Part shown: positions 43,415 through 50,742 of the stretch, one piece after another
Position numbering within the stretch: the stretch's first letter is position 1
How the letters are laid out: each line of letters begins with the position of its first letter
Assembly: GCA_033763835.1 (NCBI GenBank)
Contig: JANRJS010000024.1
Coordinates: forward strand, 83,311 to 147,310
From: JAPKYZ01 sp033763835
GTDB lineage: Bacteria > Acidobacteriota > Terriglobia > Bryobacterales > Bryobacteraceae
Direction of reading: 5' to 3'
DNA: 64,000 nucleotides
Program-made: the position numbers and the translations under genes
The notes under the pieces: model-generated
What the model saw: only the letters and a program-made list of their open reading frames with translations
What the model was told of the DNA's origin: nothing
The model's database searches: none

Positions 43415-46060
43415 ATGCCCAGTTTGAACTCGTTCGGTTCCGCCGCGACGCTCGAAGTGCGCGGACAGAAGCTTGCCATCCACCGCCTGACGGCGCTCGA
43501 ACGCGCTGGATTCTCGCTCGCGCGAGTCCCGTACTCGATCCGCGTGCTGCTCGAAAATCTGCTGCGTCACGAGGACGCGAAGACCGTGCGCCGCTCCGAT
43601 ATCGAGTACGTCGCGCGCTGGGCGAAGGAGCCGGCGAGCGAGATCAACTTCCGCCCCGCTCGCGTGTTGCTGCAGGACTTCACCGGCGTTCCCTGCGTGG
43701 TCGATATCGCCGCCATGCGCGACGCGCTCAAGAAGATGGGCGCGGACCCGAAACTCGCCAATCCGCTCATCCCGGTCGATCTCGTCATCGATCACTCGGT
43801 GCAGGTCGATAACTACGGCACCAAAGACGCGTTCGATCTGAACGTGCTTCTCGAGTTTCAGCGCAATCACGAGCGCTACGCGCTCCTGCGGTGGGCGCAG
43901 GCCAATCTCGCGAACTTCCGCGCCGTGCCTCCCGGCACCGGAATCGTGCACCAGGTCAACCTGGAATATCTCGCGAGCGTCGTCTTCACGCGAGACGGTC
44001 AGGCGTATCCCGATTCCGTCGTTGGTACGGACTCGCACACCACGATGATCAATGGTCTCGGCGTCGTCGGCTGGGGTGTGGGCGGTATTGAAGCCGAAGC
44101 GTGCATGCTCGGACAGCCAATTTCCATGCTTCTGCCCGAAGTGATCGGCTTTAAGCTCACCGGCCAACTCTCGCCCGGTACAACCGCGACCGATCTGGTG
44201 TTGACCGTTACACAGATGCTCCGCAAGAAGGGCGTCGTCGGCAAGTTCGTCGAGTTCTACGGGCCCGGCGTACTGAACCTCCCGCTCGCCGACCGCGCGA
44301 CGATCGCCAACATGGCCCCGGAGTACGGCGCCACTATCGGTTACTTCCCCATCGACGATCAAACGCTCGCCTACATGCGCTTGTCGAGCCGCCCCGCCGA
44401 GACGATCGCGCTCACGGAAGCCTACGCCAAAGAGCAGGGGCTGTTCCTCACCGCCGCCTCGCCCGATCCCGATTACACCGATACGCTGGCGCTCGATCTT
44501 TCGACCGTGGCGCCGTCGCTCGCCGGACCCAAGCGCCCGCAGGATCGCATCGAACTGCCCAAAGTGAAAGCCAACTTTTTGGAGACGCTCGGTACCGCGC
44601 CGCGTTCGACGCCGATTACCATGCCCTCGGGACCCACCGAAGTCGGCGACGGCAGCGTCGTGATCGCCGCCATCACGTCTTGCACCAATACGTCGAATCC
44701 CAGCGTGATGATCGGCGCGGGATTGCTCGCGAAAAAGGCCGTCGAGAAGGGCCTGAAGGCGAAGCCGTGGGTGAAGACTTCGCTCGCGCCCGGCTCGAAA
44801 GTGGTCACCGAGTATCTGCGCGATTCCGGTCTGCAGAAGTATCTCGACGAATTGCACTTCAACCTCGTCGGCTATGGGTGCACCACGTGCATCGGGAACT
44901 CCGGCCCCCTCCCCGATGCCGTCTCGCAAGCGGTCGCCGAACAGAAGTTGACTGTCGCCGCCGTGCTTTCCGGCAACCGGAATTTCGAAGGCCGGGTGAA
45001 CGCGCAAGTCAAAGCCAACTACCTCGCGTCGCCCCCGCTGGTGGTGGCGTACGCTCTCGCCGGGCGCGTCGATATCGACCTGGCCGCCGACCCGCTGGGA
45101 ACCGGCAACGACGGCCAACCCGTCTTCCTGCGCGACATCTGGCCTTCGCACGAAGAGATCGCGGCCGCGGTCGGCGAGTTCGTCCGCGCCGATCAGTTCG
45201 CGAGAGAGTATGCCGCCGTCTTCGAAGGCAACGAGCAGTGGAAGAACATGAAGACTCCCAAGGGCGACCTTTTCACGTGGGACCCGGAGTCCACCTATAT
45301 CCGCCATCCTCCGTACTTCGAAAACATGGCCGATCCCACCGCGCCGTTGCCGAAGTTCGAAGGCTTACGGGCGCTCGCCGTGCTCGGGGATTCCATTACG
45401 ACCGATCACATCTCCCCGGCCGGTTCGTTCAAGAAGGACGTTCCGGCTGGGCAGTACCTGACTTCGCTGGGCGTCGCTCCCCAGGATTACAACGGCTACG
45501 GCGCCCGCCGAGGCAATCACGAAGTGATGGTGCGCGGCACGCTCGCCAACATTCGCTTGCGAAATCAACTCGTACCCGGCGTCGAGGGCGGATTCACCCG
45601 CTACTTGCCCGCAAACGAATCCATGCCGATCTTCGACGCCGCGATGAAATACCAGGCGGACGGTACCGGATTGGTCATCCTCGCGGGAAAAGAGTACGGT
45701 TCCGGCTCCTCGCGCGATTGGGCGGCGAAGGGCGTCATGCTGCTCGGCGTGAAAATCGTGATCGCCGAGAGCTTTGAGCGCATCCACCGCTCGAATCTCG
45801 TCGGCATGGGCGTTCTGCCTTGCGAATTCCTGCCCGGCGAAAGTGTCGCCTCTCTGGGACTCACCGGCGAAGAGACGTTCTCGCTAACCGGCCTCGCCGA
45901 GGCGATTGCGGGCGACAAAATCGCGACGATCAACGCTTCCGGCAAAACGTTCTCCGTTAAGGTGCGGATCGACACTCCGGTCGAGATCGAGTACTACCGC
46001 AGCGGCGGGATCCTGCCCTATGTGTTGCGCCAGGTGGCGGCGACGGCGGTAACGGTTTAG
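43415..46060 (+). CDS. acnA: Aconitate hydratase A
   Basis: An 881-aa TCA-cycle aconitase converting citrate to isocitrate with a 4Fe-4S cluster. LQDFTGVPCVVDIAAMRD, SVVGTDSHTTMINGLGV, cluster-ligand regions ITSCTNTSNPSV and GCTTCIGNSGPL, and the swivel domain KEYGSGSSRDWAAKG are all present. Full length for AcnA/IRP type. GATAAT (43398-43403) is 11 nt before the ATG. Confidence 0.98.
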   Translation: MPSLNSFGSAATLEVRGQKLAIHRLTALERAGFSLARVPYSIRVLLENLLRHEDAKTVRRSDIEYVARWAKEPASEINFRPARVLLQDFTGVPCVVDIAAMRDALKKMGADPKLANPLIPVDLVIDHSVQVDNYGTKDAFDLNVLLEFQRNHERYALLRWAQANLANFRAVPPGTGIVHQVNLEYLASVVFTRDGQAYPDSVVGTDSHTTMINGLGVVGWGVGGIEAEACMLGQPISMLLPEVIGFKLTGQLSPGTTATDLVLTVTQMLRKKGVVGKFVEFYGPGVLNLPLADRATIANMAPEYGATIGYFPIDDQTLAYMRLSSRPAETIALTEAYAKEQGLFLTAASPDPDYTDTLALDLSTVAPSLAGPKRPQDRIELPKVKANFLETLGTAPRSTPITMPSGPTEVGDGSVVIAAITSCTNTSNPSVMIGAGLLAKKAVEKGLKAKPWVKTSLAPGSKVVTEYLRDSGLQKYLDELHFNLVGYGCTTCIGNSGPLPDAVSQAVAEQKLTVAAVLSGNRNFEGRVNAQVKANYLASPPLVVAYALAGRVDIDLAADPLGTGNDGQPVFLRDIWPSHEEIAAAVGEFVRADQFAREYAAVFEGNEQWKNMKTPKGDLFTWDPESTYIRHPPYFENMADPTAPLPKFEGLRALAVLGDSITTDHISPAGSFKKDVPAGQYLTSLGVAPQDYNGYGARRGNHEVMVRGTLANIRLRNQLVPGVEGGFTRYLPANESMPIFDAAMKYQADGTGLVILAGKEYGSGSSRDWAAKGVMLLGVKIVIAESFERIHRSNLVGMGVLPCEFLPGESVASLGLTGEETFSLTGLAEAIAGDKIATINASGKTFSVKVRIDTPVEIEYYRSGGILPYVLRQVAATAVTV

Positions 46061-46425
46061 CGAATGGGGAGAGGACGCAGGCGGGACTCTAGCCGGGAGG
46101 CTGAAACTGCCGCACCCTTTTCAAGTGCCTCTTGATAGCGGAACACGAGCGCGAAGATCACATCGGCAGCCTCCCGCTCTCGCAGTTTCTCCATCCGCAA
46201 GCGAATGACACTCGGGCTTGTGGCGTTGGAATGCGCCAATATTTGGTGAAAGTCCGAATCCAGCGTAACTATCGTTCGACCCGACTGGGAGGCCAACTCG
46301 ACGAGGCTTTCGTCGACAGAACCTCGACAGCGAAGTTCTTCGACATGGACGCAGTCCAGCTTTCGTTGGCGCAACAGAGCGGCCGTCCTCATGGGCAAAC
46401 CCTCGTCCAGAAGAAGGGAGATCAC
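46057..46425 (-). CDS. DUF5615 PIN-like toxin
   Basis: A 122-aa predicted nuclease-fold protein of the DUF5615 (Mut7-C/PIN-like) family: VISLLLDEGLPMRTAALLRQ carries the first acidic pair, TIVTLDSDFHQIL the second. Such proteins are paired with DUF433 antitoxins, as here (GTGA overlap with the preceding gene). GTG 46425 begins the conserved strand. It probably cuts RNA when freed from its partner. Confidence 0.85.
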   Translation of the reverse strand: MISLLLDEGLPMRTAALLRQRKLDCVHVEELRCRGSVDESLVELASQSGRTIVTLDSDFHQILAHSNATSPSVIRLRMEKLREREAADVIFALVFRYQEALEKGAAVSASRLESRLRPLPIR

Positions 46426-46652
46426 GCTTCGACGAAAAGCTCGTCGGCGACATTGGCCGCGGCGAATCGCAGCACTTCGCCAATGTCCTCTTCGGTAAGC
46501 CCGGGGAAATTGGCGAAGAGCTCGTTGCGGTCGGGATAAGTCGCGAGAATGTCCAGCACCCGACGCACGCTTAAGCGAGTGCCCGCGACGCATGGTTGCC
46601 CATTCAGAATCGCGGGATCGAAGGAGATTCTCGGAAAACCCGGCACCGTCAC
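46422..46652 (-). CDS. DUF433 antitoxin-like protein
   Basis: A 76-aa DUF433 protein: RISFDPAILNGQPCVAGTRL opening and the helix-turn-helix-like LTEEDIGEVLRFAAANVADE end. It is expected to bind and neutralise the DUF5615 toxin and repress the operon. It starts with GTG 10 nt after the S24-peptidase stop and overlaps the toxin gene by 4 nt. Confidence 0.87.
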   Translation of the reverse strand: MTVPGFPRISFDPAILNGQPCVAGTRLSVRRVLDILATYPDRNELFANFPGLTEEDIGEVLRFAAANVADELFVEA

Positions 46653-46662
46653 AGCCCTAAGT

Positions 46663-47457
46663 CTACAGCACCGAAACGAACTCGGCGAGCACGCGGCACT
46701 CCTCGCCCTCCACTAATTCCCAAGCCTCGAACTCGGGATTGAGAGGCTCCAGCCGCACCCTTCGCGCGACCACCGATCCCTCCTCGTCGTAGCTCTTGAG
46801 AGACCGGTAGCGCTTCACCGTATACCGTTGCGAGGCGTCGCCAAAACGCTCCACCAGCACCTTGCGCCCGTCGCGCGAGCCAACGGGCTGATAGCGGAAA
46901 ATGCACAAGCTACCGTCCGGGATCTCGGGTTCCATCGACCGGCCCACCACTTGCGCCACAAACATCCGCTCGTCGAGCCGTTGGTCCGGCGACGGTTCTA
47001 TCCAGTCCTCGGCTTGCTCGGCCAAAGACTCGGGGTTCATGGATTCGCCCCACGATCCAGCCGCCGCCGCCAGCGCGACCACCGGCAAATGCGTGCGGTA
47101 GCGCAGCACTTCCGCTGGAACGTGCCGCCGGTACAGCCGGTCGAGCGCGCGCGGCAGGGAATCGATGAGCGCCGGTTCCGGATCGCTCAAGCGCAGGACA
47201 TTCGAGAGTGTCGAGTACGCCCACTCTCGGAAAGCCACCGGTCCCAATTCGCGCAACCGGTCCGCGCATATCGAGTCGAACGCCTCGACGGCTTCGCGAT
47301 CTTCCTCGCCGGCGAACGTCATCCAGTCTCGCCGAAAACGCATCGCCGCGTCGTCGTGCGTCCAAACCAGCACGCCGCAAACAGTCGGCTGGCGCTCCGG
47401 AAGGTGTACCTCGAACAGCGCAAACTCCCCCCGCTGCGTGGTCGGCACGGAACTCAT
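46663..47457 (-). CDS. S24 (LexA/UmuD-like) autoprotease-domain protein with unknown N-terminus
   Basis: A 264-aa protein. The C-terminal half is an S24 peptidase: Ala133-Gly134 in ALAAAAGSWGE is the expected self-cleavage bond, Ser174 in VVGRSMEPEIPDGS the nucleophile and Lys215 in RYTVKRY the base. The first 110 residues (FALFEVHLPERQPTVCGVLV, RFRRDWMTFAGEEDREAVEA) are not an obvious helix-turn-helix. It heads a three-gene run with DUF433 and DUF5615. It could be a damage-triggered switch for them, or merely adjacent. Confidence 0.8.
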   Translation of the reverse strand: MSSVPTTQRGEFALFEVHLPERQPTVCGVLVWTHDDAAMRFRRDWMTFAGEEDREAVEAFDSICADRLRELGPVAFREWAYSTLSNVLRLSDPEPALIDSLPRALDRLYRRHVPAEVLRYRTHLPVVALAAAAGSWGESMNPESLAEQAEDWIEPSPDQRLDERMFVAQVVGRSMEPEIPDGSLCIFRYQPVGSRDGRKVLVERFGDASQRYTVKRYRSLKSYDEEGSVVARRVRLEPLNPEFEAWELVEGEECRVLAEFVSVL

Positions 47458-47518
47458 CTTCGATAGACAGATCGGCCTGCGTTCCGCGCTTTCGAGGAAA
47501 GAGGCGCGAGTTTACCCC

Positions 47519-48520
47519 TTACGGATTATAGGGGTAATAACCCTTTCGCGCTCGAACCTTGGCCGTCGGGAAACGCGGCACTTCGACGCGAATGTTGCGG
47601 AATACCTTCGGCTTCACGTCCGTATTGTCTGGAATATAGCGGATAATGTACTGCGTTGTGACCTCACCCGTTACATTCGCGACAGCCTTGAATAACCCTT
47701 GCGCGACCGCCGAGGCATATCCCCCGGTCCCGACCTTGAGCGCGTAATTGCCCTCATCGGAGGGTGTGGAAAGATAACCGGACACGTCCTTGTAGACCCC
47801 TTGTAAGGGATATTCCACGCGCCCGCCGGTTTCTTCCGCCAAACGGACTAAATTCTTCTCGCCATCGGAGCCGAACCCGAATGCCGTCGTCGAAACTCCG
47901 TAGATCGTTACCAGATTGCGCTGCGCCAATTCGAGTACTTCATCGAGAGACTTCTTGCTCGCGTTGTCGTGCCCGTCGCCCACAATCACGATGACGCGCC
48001 GCGGCTCCACCGGCTCTCCCTTGACGAGAGTTCGGCTGGTGCATGAAATGTAAACCGCGTCGAACATCGCCGCGCCGCCGCCCGGCTTCATCTTGCGCAC
48101 TTTTTCGAGAAGCTTTTCCGCGTCGCTATTCGTGTTCGCTAGCAACTCGGCGTCGCTCGAATATCCGATCAGATAGCCCGCGTATTTCGGATCGCCGGGC
48201 AGTAGCGTGAAGATCAATTCCTCGACGGCCTGCTGAAACGTCTTCCAATGCAGCCGGTTCGCGTTCGATTGATCCACCAGAAATCCGACTACCACCGGCT
48301 GTTGGCGCTCGCGAGAGAAGTACCGGATGATTTGCGCCTTATCCTCGTCGTAGACCTTGAAGTCGTCTTGATCGAGATCGCCGACGAACCGCCCTTTGTC
48401 GTCCGTCACGGTGACCGGCACGATCACCTCGTTCACGACGATCGCCAACGGATCGGTCGGCTTTTGCTGCGCGAGCAGGGGTAAGCTCGCCGCGCCCGCC
48501 AGGAAGTTTCGCCGGTTCAT
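47519..48520 (-). CDS. VWA domain protein (VWFA-related acidobacterial type), exported
   Basis: A 333-aa protein with a signal (MNRRNFLAGAASLPLLAQ), a beta segment (VIVPVTVTDDKGRFVGDL, FKVYDEDKAQIIRYFSRE) typical of the acidobacterial VWFA family, and a von Willebrand A domain. The MIDAS motif is degenerate: GFLVDQSNANR instead of DxSxS, though VIVGDGHDNASK keeps the later Asp. Secreted adhesion or sensing is likely. It overlaps the YfhO-like gene stop by 4 nt. Confidence 0.87.
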   Translation of the reverse strand: MNRRNFLAGAASLPLLAQQKPTDPLAIVVNEVIVPVTVTDDKGRFVGDLDQDDFKVYDEDKAQIIRYFSRERQQPVVVGFLVDQSNANRLHWKTFQQAVEELIFTLLPGDPKYAGYLIGYSSDAELLANTNSDAEKLLEKVRKMKPGGGAAMFDAVYISCTSRTLVKGEPVEPRRVIVIVGDGHDNASKKSLDEVLELAQRNLVTIYGVSTTAFGFGSDGEKNLVRLAEETGGRVEYPLQGVYKDVSGYLSTPSDEGNYALKVGTGGYASAVAQGLFKAVANVTGEVTTQYIIRYIPDNTDVKPKVFRNIRVEVPRFPTAKVRARKGYYPYNP

Positions 48521-50637
48521 CTACGCCCCATTATAAGTACGCCCAAGACCGTTAGCGCACCGAGTGCCGTCATCGCTCCGCCGGCAAGCACGGCATTCGG
48601 CCTGTACTCCCATGTAACGCGGTGGAACCCCTTTTCGAGTACAACGCCGCGAACGGCTCCATTCACGGTTAGCGGCTCCTTTGGTTCGCCGTCCACCGTC
48701 ACGCGCCACCCCGGTGCGTCCGTGTCGCCCAAAATCAGCAGTCCCCGGCAGGCCGCATCGGCGGCGAGCGTAACCCGCGCAGGATCGTGCCGCAGCAGCG
48801 CCACCCGGTCGCCACCACAGTCCTCCAATGGCAACTCGCGATCCAGAATCGCCCCTTGACGGAGGTCGAACCGCTTGTCTTGCAAAAGCCGCAGCCGATC
48901 GGACTTGGCCTCCGCCCCAAATGTCGAATGCACCACCCACGCCCGCGGCAGCGGATCGGGCATCTCAAATACGTTCAGGCCGGACGCCGAAGAGAAAACC
49001 TTGGGCTGATCGGGATAGAGCGGCTCTTTTCCGATCGAATGCGTCACGCCCATCAAGTGCCGCGTGCGGGGCGCTTGCAGATCAATGTCGAGCAGGTTTT
49101 CCGAAATGCTCGCCAGATAGCCGCCGTAGACGTCCAGACCGTGCCAATCGCCGAAGTTGAACTTCACTAGGTTATCGTCGACGACGACTCGTACCGGTTG
49201 TGGTTGCGTCCGCAGAAAGTCCACGATCTCTTGATTTTGCGAAAGATACTTCAAGTAAGGAGTCGGCGCGGGGTCGAACCGGTTGGGCCAGTAGTACGGC
49301 GCGGCGAGCGAGAGTTCAAGAAAGACGATCGCGCCAGCCGCCGCCCGTAAGTACGGTGGACGGTAATGCAACAAAGCGGATAGCGTCACCGTCAGCAACG
49401 CCGCCATCACCGGGCGCTGGTCTGGAATTGCACCCAATCCCTTCGTCGCCGCCCAAATCGCATAAAGTGCCAGCGTGCCACCGCCCGCGATCAGCAACCA
49501 ACGGGGCAACCTCGGAGAAGTTTCGCCAATCCGGTCGAACCCAAAGGCGGCCAACGGCGCCGCCCCAAGAGCGAACACGATCACCGCCATCGACGGCGAG
49601 CGCGCTTTCTCTACCATCGGCAACACGGCGTACAACAAGCCCTCGATCACGCCGAATTGTGCCAGCGAATACAGCAACCCACCTACCGCCAGAATCGCGA
49701 AATACCCCGACCGCACCCAACCTAACGTCACCAAGCCAAATGCGGCCAAGCCGATATACGCATTCGTGTGTTGGTTAAGACCGGGAACGATAATTCCAAG
49801 AATCGAAATCGGTTGAAATCCCCAGTATTGATGCAGATGATAGGGGACCGGCCGATTCCACCCGATCGGCTCTTCGAGACCCACCCAGCGCCGGGCCGTC
49901 CGTCCGTACTCCCATGCGGGTAAAGTCTGAAGTCCAGAAACCAGAACGAATACGACACCAAATAGCAACAAATACTTGAAGCGAGAACGGTCCCGCCAGG
50001 TAAAGTAGAGCCACGAGAAACCAGCGGCAAGCGTAAGAAATATAGGAACTTGATGATGCCCGGAGAGCCAAGACAGGCCCAGGAATAGACCGCTCAATGT
50101 GGCGCTCACCATTGGCGATTTCCCTTCCACGGCACGGAGATGGAAGAGAAAGATCAAGGGTGCCCAGATCGCCCCATTCAGCATCTGTGGCCAATCGACG
50201 GTGCCGACGTAGCCGCCAAAGGCGAACACCATGCCGCCCAGGATCGACGCTCCAGGGGAAGCTCCACGGTCCCGGCAAAGGCGGAACATGAACCAAGCCG
50301 CCAGAAAATGCAAAATCACGAAGTACCAATGCAGGACGCCGACGCGCATCCAGCCTCGTTTGAGCGGCATTAGGTAAAGCAGCCAGTTCGGTGGATACGC
50401 CGCGCCCGGCTGCGCCTGCCCGATTAACGACTGCCCGCCCCATTCATAAGGACTCCACAACGGGAAGCGTCCCTTATGCCATTCCCCCGCCTGAAATTGC
50501 AGCCAAGGCAGGACTTGGTGCGCCAAATCGGGCGACTCCATCCAGGAATACTGGTTGGTCAACACCAACTTCCAATAGAAAGCGACCGTGATCAGCGCGA
50601 GCGCGAGAACCGCGCGTTTCAAGCCTATCTGGTGCAT
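48517..50637 (-). CDS. YfhO-like multi-pass membrane protein
   Basis: A 706-aa protein with about 12 membrane helices and a C-terminal periplasmic beta domain (GDTDAPGWRVTVDGEPKEPL, VVLEKGFHRVTWEYRPN). FPLWSPYEWGGQSLIGQAQP and DLAHQVLPWL resemble YfhO/GT-C family glycosyltransferases that modify lipoteichoic acid or envelope glycans using lipid-linked sugars. Exact acceptor unknown. Coupled to the VWA gene by ATGA overlap. Confidence 0.85.
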   Translation of the reverse strand: MHQIGLKRAVLALALITVAFYWKLVLTNQYSWMESPDLAHQVLPWLQFQAGEWHKGRFPLWSPYEWGGQSLIGQAQPGAAYPPNWLLYLMPLKRGWMRVGVLHWYFVILHFLAAWFMFRLCRDRGASPGASILGGMVFAFGGYVGTVDWPQMLNGAIWAPLIFLFHLRAVEGKSPMVSATLSGLFLGLSWLSGHHQVPIFLTLAAGFSWLYFTWRDRSRFKYLLLFGVVFVLVSGLQTLPAWEYGRTARRWVGLEEPIGWNRPVPYHLHQYWGFQPISILGIIVPGLNQHTNAYIGLAAFGLVTLGWVRSGYFAILAVGGLLYSLAQFGVIEGLLYAVLPMVEKARSPSMAVIVFALGAAPLAAFGFDRIGETSPRLPRWLLIAGGGTLALYAIWAATKGLGAIPDQRPVMAALLTVTLSALLHYRPPYLRAAAGAIVFLELSLAAPYYWPNRFDPAPTPYLKYLSQNQEIVDFLRTQPQPVRVVVDDNLVKFNFGDWHGLDVYGGYLASISENLLDIDLQAPRTRHLMGVTHSIGKEPLYPDQPKVFSSASGLNVFEMPDPLPRAWVVHSTFGAEAKSDRLRLLQDKRFDLRQGAILDRELPLEDCGGDRVALLRHDPARVTLAADAACRGLLILGDTDAPGWRVTVDGEPKEPLTVNGAVRGVVLEKGFHRVTWEYRPNAVLAGGAMTALGALTVLGVLIMGRR

Positions 50638-50742
50638 TTCAGCCAGCCGAACGAACCCGTAGCATAACGCATCTTATTGTTTACGAACAAGATCGCAAAC
50701 GGCATCGAAAGTGCCTGTAAGAGAACAGAAGGAGAATAGGCC

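Noticed and set aside
43328..45307. 659-codon open frame antisense to acnA
   Set aside because: GC-rich codon bias leaves antisense frames open; the translation is Arg/Gly/His-rich without any domain, while acnA is certain.
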